A DNA stretch of 64,000 nucleotides from Dyadobacter psychrotolerans (GCF_004349265.1 NZ_SMFL01000003.1:434001-498000), one strand, 5' to 3'; numbered from the stretch's first letter, positions 1 to 9,701 are shown. Numbers and translations are program-made. The notes: generated by a model from the sequence alone, not told the origin.

Positions 1-697
1 TTGCAGCTGTTACCGTTTTTTGTGCCAAAGCAGGATCGGAATAACGAATACGCATTCCCAGTCTTAATTTCACCGAATTTGCATACTTTTTCCATTTAGC
101 AACATCCCCTTTGTAATAAAAATCAGCCGAGCCATAACTTGCGTCAGCTGCGTTCATTTGAGAAATTGCAACGTCTATATCTGTGATCAGGGATTTATAA
201 ATGGATTCCTGTGTATCAAAAACCGGTTTGTTGTTTACATCGGCAGGTCCCAAAGCGGTTTGAGAATAAGGTACATCACCAAAAAGATCTGTTAATCTCT
301 GCCAAACCGCAATCTCAACCACCCGTGCAATCGCCAGTTTGGTTCTTGCTGCCGGATCGTTTTCCTGTCCCTTTAAAAGCTCTGTACGGATCTGGCTGAT
401 GTTTCTGATCAGGTTGTAATGTGCTTCCCAGGTACTGTTGTCTGCCTGCTCCACATAACGTGAACTGGAAATCAAAACACCGCCTGCCCATTGCTGTATC
501 CAGGAACCGTATTGGTTATTAGGATATTCCACTCCTTCCGCAAAGGCGCCATCCCGCTGAACCCTGGAAAGCAAAAGACCCGGATCGATGGTGGTTACAG
601 AGTTTGGCGGCGTATTCAACTTTTCAAAGTCGCCGGTGCAGGATTGAAAAAGGCAAACAGCACCAGTCAGTAATATTGATTTAAATATATGTTTCAT
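1..697 (-). CDS. SusD/RagB-family nutrient-binding lipoprotein (partial, 3' end outside window)
   Basis: Surface lipoprotein that would bind substrate over the SusC pore encoded just upstream. The ATG is the complement of 695-697 and the frame stays open to the window edge, so only about 232 N-terminal residues are visible. A short hydrophobic stretch ends in a lipobox (LFQSC), followed by the acidic tail CTGDFEK typical of surface-exported lipoproteins of Bacteroidota. Features of the SusD-like_2 branch are visible: LNTPPNS near the mature N-terminus, the LTDLFGDVPYSQ segment, and the KWKKYANSVKLRLGMRI helix. It starts 27 bases after the SusC stop, so the two are surely one transcript. The substrate cannot be read from sequence. 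Confidence 0.9.
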   Translation of the reverse strand, partial: MKHIFKSILLTGAVCLFQSCTGDFEKLNTPPNSVTTIDPGLLLSRVQRDGAFAEGVEYPNNQYGSWIQQWAGGVLISSSRYVEQADNSTWEAHYNLIRNISQIRTELLKGQENDPAARTKLAIARVVEIAVWQRLTDLFGDVPYSQTALGPADVNNKPVFDTQESIYKSLITDIDVAISQMNAADASYGSADFYYKGDVAKWKKYANSVKLRLGMRIRYSDPALAQKTVTAA

Positions 698-724
698 TTT
701 TATAAATTATTCAGATTGATACGA

Positions 725-3700
725 TTACAACTCCACATTCAAACTCACCCCAAAATAACGCAGCAAAGGCAATGCTGTTGATTCCATTCCCAAACCGGAG
801 TTTCCTACGTTGAAAGAAGAAGCCTCAGGAGCGAAACCTTCTGTCTTGCGCTGCAGATAAAACAGGTTACGACCATAAATACCGGCACGAATTCCTTTGA
901 AAGGTGTGCGGCTAACCAGTTTGGCAGGAATTGAATAGTTCAAAGTCAGCTCGCGGAACATTACATAACTCGCATCGTTCAGCATTTCTTCGGGAATAAC
1001 ATTGTCCTTATCCGGTGCAACCACGTTCCAGTAATCCTGTGCACGGATCTGCTTTGTATTTGCCTGTCCGCTGCTGGTGTATGTTCCGTCAGCGCCCTTT
1101 GTTGCAGAAACTCCCTCAGCAATATAAGTCCCGTCACGTCCGGGCAGCGTCTTTTTAATCGTACCGTAAACCAGTTCTTCACGCATACTTTGCGAATAAA
1201 TCTTTCCACCCTGGCTGATATCGATCAAACCTGCAAGCGCAATGCCTTTGTAGCGGAAACTGTTATTAAACCCGCCGATCCATTTTGGCAGCGCATTTCC
1301 AAGTTCATAAAGAATTTTAGCATTTGATTTTACAGGTAATCCGGTCGCAGCATCAACCAGCCGGTTTCCCTGCGCATCACGCTGCCATTGAAAACCATTT
1401 CCGATAATCGTCCCGAAAGCTTTGCCCGGGGCAGCGATTACGTTCACCCCGCGGTCGGTTCCCAGGGTATACAAGTCAACGCCCTCTGCAAGGGAAACAA
1501 CTGTGTTTCGGTTACGGGAAAAATTAAAAGTTGCATCCCACGTAAAACCACCGGCTGTTTTAAGCGGAGTTCCGTTTAATGTTAATTCCACACCGCGGTT
1601 ACGGATTTCCCCGGCATTAATTCTTCGTGAAGCAAATGTACTTGAAGGTGGCAGAGGCACATCCAGGATTTGATTTCTGGTTGTTGCGTCATAATAGGCA
1701 AATGCAATTCCTGCCCTGTTTTTGAAAAATCTTGCTTCCAAACCTACTTCCGTAGAAGTGGTCAGTTCGTTTTTAAGATTCGGATCCGGAATCGTGGACG
1801 TGTAAGCCGCCAATGGAATTCCCCCATGTGAAACAGCATCAATCGAATAATTACCGGTTAACTGATACGGAGAGCCCGAACTACCCGCCTGTGCAACAGA
1901 AGCTCTCAGTTTCAGGAAGCTAAGTACATCACTCTGGATATTGAAGGCATCGGAAATAACAAAACTTGCACTGACTGCAGGGTAAAAGAAAGAATTATTT
2001 TCTGGCGAAAGTGTTGAAGACCAGTCATTTCGTGCGGAAAAATCAAGGAATAAAAATTCTTTATAACCAACCTGTCCTGATAAATACACCGAGTTAATGG
2101 ACGATTCTGTTAATCCAAAAACAGAAGAATTTGTCAGCGTATTGGTGATCGTGTACAATCCCGGCGCGATAAATTCACTTCCTGTGTTTCCGGTTGTGCG
2201 GGAGAAAAACTTCTGGTGGTTGGCACCGAAGTTCAAACCAAGAGAAATATCTTTTGAAATCTGAGGTGTAAGCGACAAAAGAACATCACTGTTGTCTTCT
2301 CTCACACGTGTAATTTGCTCCGAAATATCTCCGTTTTTATTCGGACTTGCATAGGTTCCTTTTTCACGATACCGGAAACGCTGATCGGTATACAAATCGA
2401 TACCGGTTTTGGCAGTCAAACGAATCCAGTCGTTAAACTGGTAGCTAAGCCTGATCAAACCAAGCAGACGCTGGCGGTCATCCGAATTGAAAGTATGGTC
2501 TCTTGTCCAGTACGGATTGGCTGTGGAAGAGTTGGTTGCATATGTTTTTTCCAAACCAACATAAGGCACAGTTCCGTAACCTAATTGTTTGCTGATGTCA
2601 GCTGCCGTCCAGGCTGAATTCTCATTTACATCAGCGCCCAAACTACGTGGCTGACTGATAAATATATAAGCCGGGTTATCTGCCGCATCGGACACTGTCG
2701 GACGATTTTCTCCTGCCTGGCCAATGTAGTTTGCCTTTACATCCAGCTCCATTTTTGAAGTAACTTTTGCCACCGTTCTCAAACTGACATTGTTACGTTT
2801 TAATGTATTGCCCGGTGTGTAACCATCGATATTGGTGTTCCCGTAAGAAAGACGATAGTTGATGTTGTCGTTTCCACCTTCAAGGCTCAGGTTATTCATT
2901 ACCTGTCTTTCCGTTCTGAAATAATGCTGGAAAGTATTTGGCTGCGGTGTGAAGCTCAGCACATTTCCGAACTGGTCTTCATACTGCTGCCCTTCCATTT
3001 TAGCTCCCCAGCTTGCCCGGGTAAAACGGTCACGGCCACCGCTGGTTTTTGGCATTCCCTGAATATTGGCTGCCTGTGCTGCTGCCCAGGTATAAATTTT
3101 ACCATCATTTCCTTTGAAGTTGGTAAAAGTACCATCCAGCCCCTGTCCGTATTCGTTTTGAAAATCAGGCAGAACAAGTGCATTTCCTGATGAATAATCG
3201 ATACCATACTTAATGCCAACTCCTTTACGTGATTTTCCGGATTTGGTAGTGATCAAAATTACACCGTTACTTCCGCGCTGTCCGTAAAGTGCCGCTGCGT
3301 TAGGACCTTTCAAAACAGACATGGATTCAACATCTTCCGGATTGATATTGGAAATACCATCGCCATAATCGATACCTCCGCTGGCCCCCGGTGAATTTGG
3401 ATTGCTGTTATCCATCGGAATTCCATCGATAACATACAGCGGCTGACTGTTACCAACCAAAGAATTCGTTCCGCGGATCACGACCCGGGAAGAACCACCT
3501 GCACCATTTGCTGAACGTGTTACCTGAACCCCGGCCATTTTACCTGCGAGCGATGTTGCCAAATTGGCTTCTTTGGCAGTAGAGATTGCCTCTCCCCCGA
3601 TCTCCTGAACAGAATATCCAAGGGCTCTTTTATCTCGTTTGATACCAAGAGCTGTCACGACTACCTCAGACAAATTCTGGGTATCCTCAAGCAAAGTAAT

Positions 3701-3994
3701 ATTGACTTCTGATTTGTTTCCGACAAGAACTTCCTGACGAACATAACCTACAAATGAAAATACCAACAGCGCTTTGTCATCGTCCACAGCAATTTCGTAC
3801 TTTCCGTCCACGTCAGTCGCTGATCCGCGCGTGGTTCCCTTTACTAAAACACTCACTCCGATCAGTGCCTCTCCTTTTGCATCTACAACACTACCTTTTA
3901 CAGTTTGTTGCGCATAAGCCAGTCCGGTAAAACAGCACAACATTAGCATGCATGCACATTGCCGAAAAAAAATAGAATGGTAATTTTTCCTCAT
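725..3994 (-). CDS. SusC/RagA-family TonB-linked outer-membrane protein
   Basis: TonB-dependent outer-membrane transporter that imports a ligand captured by its SusD partner. From the chosen ATG (complement of 3992-3994) the protein has 1089 residues. It has a signal peptide (MRKNYHSIFF to AYAQQ), a carboxypeptidase-D-regulatory-like domain (VKGSVVDAKGEALIGVSV, then TDVDGKYEI), a TonB-box-like EVVVTALG, a plug domain with VVIRGTNSLVGNSQPLYVIDG and AALYGQRGSNGVILITTKSG, and a long beta-barrel ending in FGVSLNVEL. The frame also opens at an upstream TTG (4027), but that would place 11 extra residues ahead of the signal peptide, so I prefer 3994. The cognate SusD follows after 27 bases. No sigma/anti-sigma pair or polysaccharide-degrading enzyme is adjacent. 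Confidence 0.95.
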   Translation of the reverse strand: MRKNYHSIFFRQCACMLMLCCFTGLAYAQQTVKGSVVDAKGEALIGVSVLVKGTTRGSATDVDGKYEIAVDDDKALLVFSFVGYVRQEVLVGNKSEVNITLLEDTQNLSEVVVTALGIKRDKRALGYSVQEIGGEAISTAKEANLATSLAGKMAGVQVTRSANGAGGSSRVVIRGTNSLVGNSQPLYVIDGIPMDNSNPNSPGASGGIDYGDGISNINPEDVESMSVLKGPNAAALYGQRGSNGVILITTKSGKSRKGVGIKYGIDYSSGNALVLPDFQNEYGQGLDGTFTNFKGNDGKIYTWAAAQAANIQGMPKTSGGRDRFTRASWGAKMEGQQYEDQFGNVLSFTPQPNTFQHYFRTERQVMNNLSLEGGNDNINYRLSYGNTNIDGYTPGNTLKRNNVSLRTVAKVTSKMELDVKANYIGQAGENRPTVSDAADNPAYIFISQPRSLGADVNENSAWTAADISKQLGYGTVPYVGLEKTYATNSSTANPYWTRDHTFNSDDRQRLLGLIRLSYQFNDWIRLTAKTGIDLYTDQRFRYREKGTYASPNKNGDISEQITRVREDNSDVLLSLTPQISKDISLGLNFGANHQKFFSRTTGNTGSEFIAPGLYTITNTLTNSSVFGLTESSINSVYLSGQVGYKEFLFLDFSARNDWSSTLSPENNSFFYPAVSASFVISDAFNIQSDVLSFLKLRASVAQAGSSGSPYQLTGNYSIDAVSHGGIPLAAYTSTIPDPNLKNELTTSTEVGLEARFFKNRAGIAFAYYDATTRNQILDVPLPPSSTFASRRINAGEIRNRGVELTLNGTPLKTAGGFTWDATFNFSRNRNTVVSLAEGVDLYTLGTDRGVNVIAAPGKAFGTIIGNGFQWQRDAQGNRLVDAATGLPVKSNAKILYELGNALPKWIGGFNNSFRYKGIALAGLIDISQGGKIYSQSMREELVYGTIKKTLPGRDGTYIAEGVSATKGADGTYTSSGQANTKQIRAQDYWNVVAPDKDNVIPEEMLNDASYVMFRELTLNYSIPAKLVSRTPFKGIRAGIYGRNLFYLQRKTEGFAPEASSFNVGNSGLGMESTALPLLRYFGVSLNVEL

Positions 3995-4321
3995 AATTGG
4001 TGTTGATAATTGATAATTGGTGTACAAAAATTGTCTTGGTAAAACAACATTTAGTATACAAATGCTGCTTTCCTAAATATACAAAACGTTCTTTGAATAC
4101 GTTTCAAAAGCCAATTTAAAATACTTTTGTTTATATCCTTTCTAAAACCTGCGCAGGTATTATTTGTGATTTGTCCCACTTAAATAATAAAAGAACCACT
4201 TATGTAATCTAAGGTTCTATGTTATACAAAGTACCTCATCTTTGTATAACAGAAAAAATATCAAAACCAGCCGGCTAACCTTGAAAGCGTTTTGGTTTTG
4301 AAATAATTAAATCTACTAGCC
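3995..4321. other. Divergent intergenic region between SusC and a TonB-dependent barrel protein
   Basis: 327 bases without a gene, separating the minus-strand SusC from the plus-strand receptor at 4322. It is AT-rich. The clearest element is the promoter/operator block at 4213-4250, listed separately. A consensus-like minus-10 hexamer (TACTTTTG, 4122-4129, plus strand) is also present, but no TTG lies at the right spacing upstream of it. I see no convincing promoter for the SusC gene. Confidence 0.6.
4213..4250 (+). promoter_or_regulatory. Promoter with overlapping perfect inverted repeat (putative operator)
   Basis: GTTATACAAAG (4221-4231) and CTTTGTATAAC (4240-4250) form a perfect 11-bp inverted repeat with an 8-base spacer. 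It overlaps CATCTTTG (4237-4244), a near match to the Bacteroidota minus-7 element TAnnTTTG. GGTTCTATG lies at 4213-4221. The same block, with few changes, precedes the paralogue at 7151, which argues for a shared regulator. The position over the minus-7 element suggests a repressor site; the regulator is not identified. Confidence 0.6.
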
Positions 4322-6769
4322 ATGAAAATCTTAATTTACTTCACAGTAGCTCTGCTACTTAGCGGCAGCTTTGTGTATGCCCAAACAACTTCAACCGGAA
4401 AGGTTTCCGGAACTGTACTTGATGAAAAGTCGGAAATTTTTCCATTTGTCAATGTACTTCTGTTGAATGCCAAAGACTCTACATTAGCAAAAGGTCTCGT
4501 TTCTGACGATAAAGGCAAGTTCATCTTTGAGCAGGTAGCGGCCGGGCGTTACCTTACCCTTGTTTCCATGGTTGGATATCAGAAGGAATACAGTAAAGTT
4601 TTTACTGTGGAAATTGGATTGATTAGCCTGCCGGAAACAAAACTCCGCCAAGAGGAAAAAGCATTGAATGAAATCACTGTAACCGCTAAAAAACCTTTTA
4701 TAGAACAGCAAATTGACCGGACGGTAATCAATGTAGAAAACAGCATTGTATCTGCCGGGTCAACTGCGCTGGAAGTACTGGAGCGCTCGCCGGGTGTGAC
4801 CGTCGATCAGCAAAATGATAAATTACAGTTAAGAGGAAAAGACGGGGTAATTGTTCAGATCGACGGAAAACAAACGTTTCTGTCACAAGCCGAACTTGTT
4901 AATCTGCTGCGGAACACGCCCAGCGATAACATTGAAAAAATTGAACTCATCACAAACCCTTCTTCCAAATACGATGCAGCCGGAAATTCGGGAATCATCA
5001 ATATCAAATTCAAAAGAAATAAAAACTTTGGAACCAATGGAAATGTGACATTAGGCGGTGGCATTGCTTCTCGCGGGTATGGTCGTGGAAACGGCTCTGT
5101 TTCCATTAATCACCGCGAAGGAAAATTAAGTCTTTTTGCAACCGGAAGTGGTTTTAAAGGAGAAGGGTTTAATGAAAATAAAATTGTACGTAAAGTCGAG
5201 TACGAAGGTGTAACAACAAAGTTTGATCAGATTTCAAGCAGTGACTGGCACTCTTCCAATTACAGTTACCGGGCAGGGTTAGATTATTTTCTAACCAAAA
5301 AAACAACAATCGGTGCTCTTGTTTCTGGTTTCTACAATAAATGGAGTAATCCGCTTAGAAATACCGATACAAGAATTTTGAACGGAGATGAAAGTCTGCG
5401 CCAAACTTACCATACCGGTATGCAGGGAAGCAACCGAATGAACAACATCACCGCTAATATCAATCTGAAACACCAGTTCGATGACAAGGGAAAAGAACTG
5501 ACAGTTGATGCCGATTATGTGCAGTACGACAGCAAGGGATTCAACGGATTGGACACGCGCTATTACAAAGCAGATGGCAGCGTTGACGGGAACCCTGAGA
5601 TCATACGAAATAATATGCCTGCGCTGATCAACATTGGTGTTGCAAAAATGGATTATACCCAGCCAGTGGGAAAGGGGAAATTTGAGGCGGGACTGAAAGC
5701 CAGTTATGTTTTGTCCGACAACAACATGACATTTGAAACTTTTGCGGACGACTGGCAGATCGACCCTTCAAGAACCAACCGTTTTAAGTATACCGAGAAT
5801 ATCAACGCCGCGTATGCAAATTACAACGGACAATTTAATTCAAAGACAAAATTCCAGCTTGGACTTCGTGCAGAACATACCCATGCGATTGGAAATTCTG
5901 TAACGCTGAATGATAAACGCGACCGAAATTATATCAATGTTTTTCCAAGTGTTTTTCTTAGCCGCAATCTGGATTCAAGCAATGTGCTGAATTTGTCATA
6001 CAGTTACCGAATAGACCGTCCGACCTACCAGTCATTAAATCCTTTTGAATATTATCTGGATCCTTACACCTTCGAAAAAGGAAATCCTTATTTGAAGCCC
6101 CAGTATACACATTCATTTCAATTGGTACATGTTTATAAAAATTTCCTGAATACGACCCTTGCATACAGCCGGACGAAGGACATGATCGTAAGCCAGATTC
6201 CACAGCTGATTGCCGAAAAGAACGTGACTTACCTAACGACCGATAATCTTGATTCGCAGAATTATTTAAGCCTGACAATCTCAGCTCCGATTGCGGTAAC
6301 GAAGTGGTGGAATTTGCAGACTAACTTAATAGCTACACTAAATCAATACAAAACCTATTATCGTAATGCTTCCTACGATGTGGACCAGTTTAGTTACAAT
6401 GTATCTGCAACCAATTCTTTCACTTTACCAAAAAACTGGACAGTAGAACTATCAGGCTGGTACAACAGCAAAGCAATTTACGGTCTGCTTGTCGTTCATC
6501 CTCAGGGCATGCTGAACCTGGGAATACAAAAATCACTCATGGCGAAAAAGGCCACGGTACGTTTGAATGTTCAGGATTTGTTTTGGACAAATAAATTCAC
6601 AGGAACAACACAGTTTGAAGATATTGACCTGAGCGTAAAAAGCATGTGGCCAAGTCGCCAGGTTCGGATGACCTTTACCTACCGCTTTGGAAATCAGAAT
6701 GTAAAAGGTGCGCGCCAGAGAAATACCGGTTCCGATGATATTCAAAAACGTGTAAACAGCGGGAATTGA
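4322..6769 (+). CDS. TonB-dependent receptor, outer membrane beta-barrel family (OMP_b-brl_3 type)
   Basis: 815-residue outer-membrane protein, probably a TonB-dependent importer or related barrel of unknown substrate. A signal peptide (MKILIYFTVALLLSGSFVYA) is followed by a carboxypeptidase-regulatory-like domain at about residues 25-110 (GKVSGTVLDEKSEIFPFVNV, MVGYQKEY). A plug-like domain contains VTAKKPFIEQQIDRTVINVE, ALEVLERSPGVTVDQ and NIEKIELITNPSSKYDAAG. The rest is a barrel of the PF14905 kind. The last barrel strand (RMTFTYRFG) is followed by a polar tail of about 25 residues (GNQNVKGARQRNTGSDD). It is a close tandem paralogue of the gene at 7151 and carries the same upstream operator block. 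It is smaller than the SusC proteins and has no SusD partner. Confidence 0.92.
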   Translation: MKILIYFTVALLLSGSFVYAQTTSTGKVSGTVLDEKSEIFPFVNVLLLNAKDSTLAKGLVSDDKGKFIFEQVAAGRYLTLVSMVGYQKEYSKVFTVEIGLISLPETKLRQEEKALNEITVTAKKPFIEQQIDRTVINVENSIVSAGSTALEVLERSPGVTVDQQNDKLQLRGKDGVIVQIDGKQTFLSQAELVNLLRNTPSDNIEKIELITNPSSKYDAAGNSGIINIKFKRNKNFGTNGNVTLGGGIASRGYGRGNGSVSINHREGKLSLFATGSGFKGEGFNENKIVRKVEYEGVTTKFDQISSSDWHSSNYSYRAGLDYFLTKKTTIGALVSGFYNKWSNPLRNTDTRILNGDESLRQTYHTGMQGSNRMNNITANINLKHQFDDKGKELTVDADYVQYDSKGFNGLDTRYYKADGSVDGNPEIIRNNMPALINIGVAKMDYTQPVGKGKFEAGLKASYVLSDNNMTFETFADDWQIDPSRTNRFKYTENINAAYANYNGQFNSKTKFQLGLRAEHTHAIGNSVTLNDKRDRNYINVFPSVFLSRNLDSSNVLNLSYSYRIDRPTYQSLNPFEYYLDPYTFEKGNPYLKPQYTHSFQLVHVYKNFLNTTLAYSRTKDMIVSQIPQLIAEKNVTYLTTDNLDSQNYLSLTISAPIAVTKWWNLQTNLIATLNQYKTYYRNASYDVDQFSYNVSATNSFTLPKNWTVELSGWYNSKAIYGLLVVHPQGMLNLGIQKSLMAKKATVRLNVQDLFWTNKFTGTTQFEDIDLSVKSMWPSRQVRMTFTYRFGNQNVKGARQRNTGSDDIQKRVNSGN

Positions 6770-7150
6770 AAGCGCAAAACATTTCGGCTAAAGCTGAACT
6801 TACCTCATTATCTGTAATCCCCCAGGCTTGCTCCTTGGGCTGATCACTTGGTTACCGGTATGACGGGGCTTCTGCCCAGGATCTCTTGCACACTCAGCCT
6901 GCTTTTTCAACCATTCAAACTTTTTTTCTGGTTTGGTGCAACTTTCCTTATTCAATTTGTATCTATGATTCGGGACTGCAAAGAGGTCACTCCGTTTAAC
7001 ACACAGAAAAACCATTCATAATAATAATGGTTCTATGTAATACCAAGTACTTATCTTTGCAATGTACTAGAAGTTAAAAAGGCGGTTACAACAGCTCAAA
7101 CTGTTTAAATGCAGAATTGATTTTTAGTCGACCAAAAATATCTATTAGCC
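6770..7150 (+). other. Intergenic region between tandem paralogous receptors
   Basis: 381 bases without a convincing gene. The part next to the downstream gene holds the shared promoter/operator block (7029-7066). A minus-strand frame of 71 codons (6800-7015) is low-complexity and unsupported. Inverted motifs such as CCCAGG/CCTTGGG near 6830 are too weak to call a terminator. Confidence 0.5.
7029..7066 (+). promoter_or_regulatory. Promoter/operator block, second copy
   Basis: Contains GGTTCTATGTAATACCAAG, then TATCTTTG (7052-7059), an exact TAnnTTTG minus-7 element, then CAATGTAC. Aligned with 4213-4250 it keeps GGTTCTATG, the AAGTAC core and ATCTTTG, but the outer arms of the inverted repeat are degenerate. 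ACCATT/AATGGT arms lie just upstream, around 7010-7031. Probably bound by the same regulator as the first copy, perhaps less tightly. Confidence 0.55.
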
Positions 7151-9604
7151 ATGAAATTCTTTACAAACCTAACAGTAGCACTGCTGCTTGGCGCTAGCTT
7201 TGCACATGCTCAGACATCACTTAACCTCTCCCCCACAGGGAAGGTGTCCGGCGAGATACTGGATGAAAAGGCAAAGCCCTTTCCATTCGTAAACGTGCTT
7301 TTACTAAACGCAAAGGACTCTACACTTAACAAAGGTCTCGCAGCAGACGAAAACGGAAAATTTCTTTTTGAACAGGTAGCAGAAGGTCAATATCTGACTT
7401 TGGTTTCCATGGTTGGATACCGCAAAGAATATAGTAAACTTTTTAAAGTCGAAAACACATCGGTAACGCTCCCGGCTACAAACCTGCAAGCGGATATTCA
7501 GTCACTAAGTGAAGTTACCGTAGTTGCGAAAAAGCCATTCATCGAGCAACAGATTGACCGCACCGTTGTAAATGTTGAAAACAGCATTGTTTCAGCAGGA
7601 GCAACTGCCCTGGAGGTACTTGAACGAGCTCCCGGTGTGACGGTGGATCAACAAAACGATCAGCTTAAACTTCGAGGTAAAGAAGGTGTGATCGTTCAGA
7701 TCGATGGGAAACAAACCTTCCTTTCGCAGCAGGAACTGATGACGTTGCTTCGCAATACGCCAAGTGATAATATTGAGAAGATAGAACTGATCACCAACCC
7801 ATCAGCAAAATATGATGCTGCCGGGAATTCGGGAATCATCAACATCAAAATGAAGCGCAATAAAAGCTACGGAACAAATGGGAATGTAAACCTGGGCGGA
7901 GGATATGCAAAGTATGGAAGAGGAAATGCTACAGCAACAATCAATCATCGTGCAGGCAAGCTTAGCTCATTTATCAGTGCAGGTGCTTTTTTGAACAAAG
8001 GTTTTAACAACAATTCCATTTATCGTAAAATTCCTTTTGAAGATAAGGTCACTATTTTTGACCAGAGAACAGAAAGAATCAATAAATCGGAATATTACAA
8101 CGTACGTGCCGGACTTGACTATTTTGTTACAAATAAAACAACAGTCGGCGTTCTGGTTTCAGGGTTCAGAAGCGAATTCAGCAATCCATTTGGACAAACC
8201 AATACCAGAATATTGAATGAAGATCTGAGTTTGCAGCGTACTTTCAGAACAAATGTGTCTAACGGCGGCAAGCAAAATAACATCAGCACCAACATCAATT
8301 TAAAACATCAGTTCGACGATAAAGGCAAAGAGCTGACCTTCGATGCGGATTATGTAAACTACAACGGAAATAACCGCAGCGAACTTGATACACGTTATGC
8401 AAAATCAAACGGCGAGCAGGACGGAAATCCTGAACAGGTCCGCAATAACATGCCTTCGAACATTAATATTGGCGTAGCAAAACTTGATTACACACAGCCA
8501 CTGTGGAAAGGGAAGTTTGAGACCGGTTTAAAAGCAAGTTATGTTGCTTCGGATAACAATATGATTTTTGAAACCAAACTCGATGACTGGACCCTCGATC
8601 CTACCCGATCCAACCAGTTTAAATACACGGAAAATGTCAATGCAGCCTATCTTAATTATAGTGGAAGCATTTCAAAAAAGGTAAAATACCAGCTTGGGGT
8701 ACGCGGTGAACACACGCATTCGATTGGTAATTCTGTGACGTTGAACCAAAAGCGCGACCGGAATTATGTGAACCTTTTCCCGAGTGTTTTCCTGTCCAAC
8801 CAACTGGATACGAACAACGTGATCAACCTGTCGTACAGTCGCAGAATAGACCGGCCCAATTATCAGTCACTCAATCCCTTCGAATTTTATCTGGATCCTT
8901 ACACTTTCCAAAGAGGAAACCCGAATTTAAAACCGCAGTATACCAATTCGTTTCAGCTGGTTCATTTTTACAAAAATTTCCTGAATACGACGCTGGCATA
9001 CAGCCGTATAAAAGATATGATCGCCGGAGAATTGCCGCAGCAGATTGCATCTGAAAACAAAACGTTTGTCACATCAGATAACCTTGACAATCAGGATAAT
9101 TTCAGTTTAACATTTTCTGTACCCATTCCAATCAGAAAATGGTGGACACTTCAAACGAATTTCACTGGAGTGTACAATCATTATAACTCAATTTACCTCG
9201 AAGAAAAACTTGAAATCAAACAAGCTTCCTGGAATATGTATGCCAACAATCAGTTCACGATGAAGAAGGGCTGGTCGGCGGAAATTTCAGGATGGTATAA
9301 CAGTCGTGCATTTTACGGTCTTTACGCAGCCAGGCCAATGGGAATGCTGAATGCCGGTCTTCAAAAAAGTATCTGGAAGAAAAAGGGATCCCTCCGCCTG
9401 AATGTAAACGACATTTTCTGGACCAACCGTTTTCGCGGAAGAGCATTATATAAAGACATTGATTTCGATGTAAGGTCAGAATGGCCGAGCAGACAATTCA
9501 GACTTACGTTCACGTATTCCTTCGGGAATCAGAATGTAAAAGGCGCCCGCCAGCGCAATACCGGATCTGATGATCTTCAGAAACGGGCAAACGGCGGAAG
9601 TTAA
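7151..9604 (+). CDS. TonB-dependent receptor, outer membrane beta-barrel family (tandem paralogue)
   Basis: 817-residue paralogue of the protein encoded at 4322, with the same order of parts: signal peptide (MKFFTNLTVALLLGASFAHA), carboxypeptidase-regulatory-like domain (GKVSGEILDEKAKPFPFVNV), plug-like region (FIEQQIDRTVVNVENSIVSA, NIEKIELITNPSAKYDAAG) and barrel. The C-terminal tail GNQNVKGARQRNTGSDD is almost unchanged between the two. Divergence is concentrated in barrel segments that should be extracellular loops, as expected if a duplicate has changed ligand range. Both genes start in the context TAGCCATGAAA. A strong terminator follows at 9659-9687. The substrate is unknown. Confidence 0.92.
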   Translation: MKFFTNLTVALLLGASFAHAQTSLNLSPTGKVSGEILDEKAKPFPFVNVLLLNAKDSTLNKGLAADENGKFLFEQVAEGQYLTLVSMVGYRKEYSKLFKVENTSVTLPATNLQADIQSLSEVTVVAKKPFIEQQIDRTVVNVENSIVSAGATALEVLERAPGVTVDQQNDQLKLRGKEGVIVQIDGKQTFLSQQELMTLLRNTPSDNIEKIELITNPSAKYDAAGNSGIINIKMKRNKSYGTNGNVNLGGGYAKYGRGNATATINHRAGKLSSFISAGAFLNKGFNNNSIYRKIPFEDKVTIFDQRTERINKSEYYNVRAGLDYFVTNKTTVGVLVSGFRSEFSNPFGQTNTRILNEDLSLQRTFRTNVSNGGKQNNISTNINLKHQFDDKGKELTFDADYVNYNGNNRSELDTRYAKSNGEQDGNPEQVRNNMPSNINIGVAKLDYTQPLWKGKFETGLKASYVASDNNMIFETKLDDWTLDPTRSNQFKYTENVNAAYLNYSGSISKKVKYQLGVRGEHTHSIGNSVTLNQKRDRNYVNLFPSVFLSNQLDTNNVINLSYSRRIDRPNYQSLNPFEFYLDPYTFQRGNPNLKPQYTNSFQLVHFYKNFLNTTLAYSRIKDMIAGELPQQIASENKTFVTSDNLDNQDNFSLTFSVPIPIRKWWTLQTNFTGVYNHYNSIYLEEKLEIKQASWNMYANNQFTMKKGWSAEISGWYNSRAFYGLYAARPMGMLNAGLQKSIWKKKGSLRLNVNDIFWTNRFRGRALYKDIDFDVRSEWPSRQFRLTFTYSFGNQNVKGARQRNTGSDDLQKRANGGS

Positions 9605-9658
9605 GGAATTCGGCCCGTAAAGGCTTTATTCATAAATTAGTTAGGTTTGTTATGCAGA

Positions 9659-9687
9659 AAATCCATCACGTCTTACGTGATGGATTT
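9659..9687 (+). terminator. Rho-independent terminator (probably bidirectional)
   Basis: Perfect 13-bp stem (AAATCCATCACGT / ACGTGATGGATTT) with a CTT loop, followed by CTTATTT. It lies between the convergent receptor gene and the small minus-strand ORF, so it can serve both. Confidence 0.85.
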
Positions 9688-9701
9688 CTTATTTAAAAAC
9701 C

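Noticed and set aside
3995..4027. TTG start giving an 11-residue extension of the first SusC
   Set aside because: The extension would precede a complete signal peptide; the ATG at 3994 is better.
6800..7015. 71-codon minus-strand frame between the tandem receptors
   Set aside because: Low-complexity product without a signal, motif or ribosome-binding region, lying in variable intergenic DNA; treated as chance.
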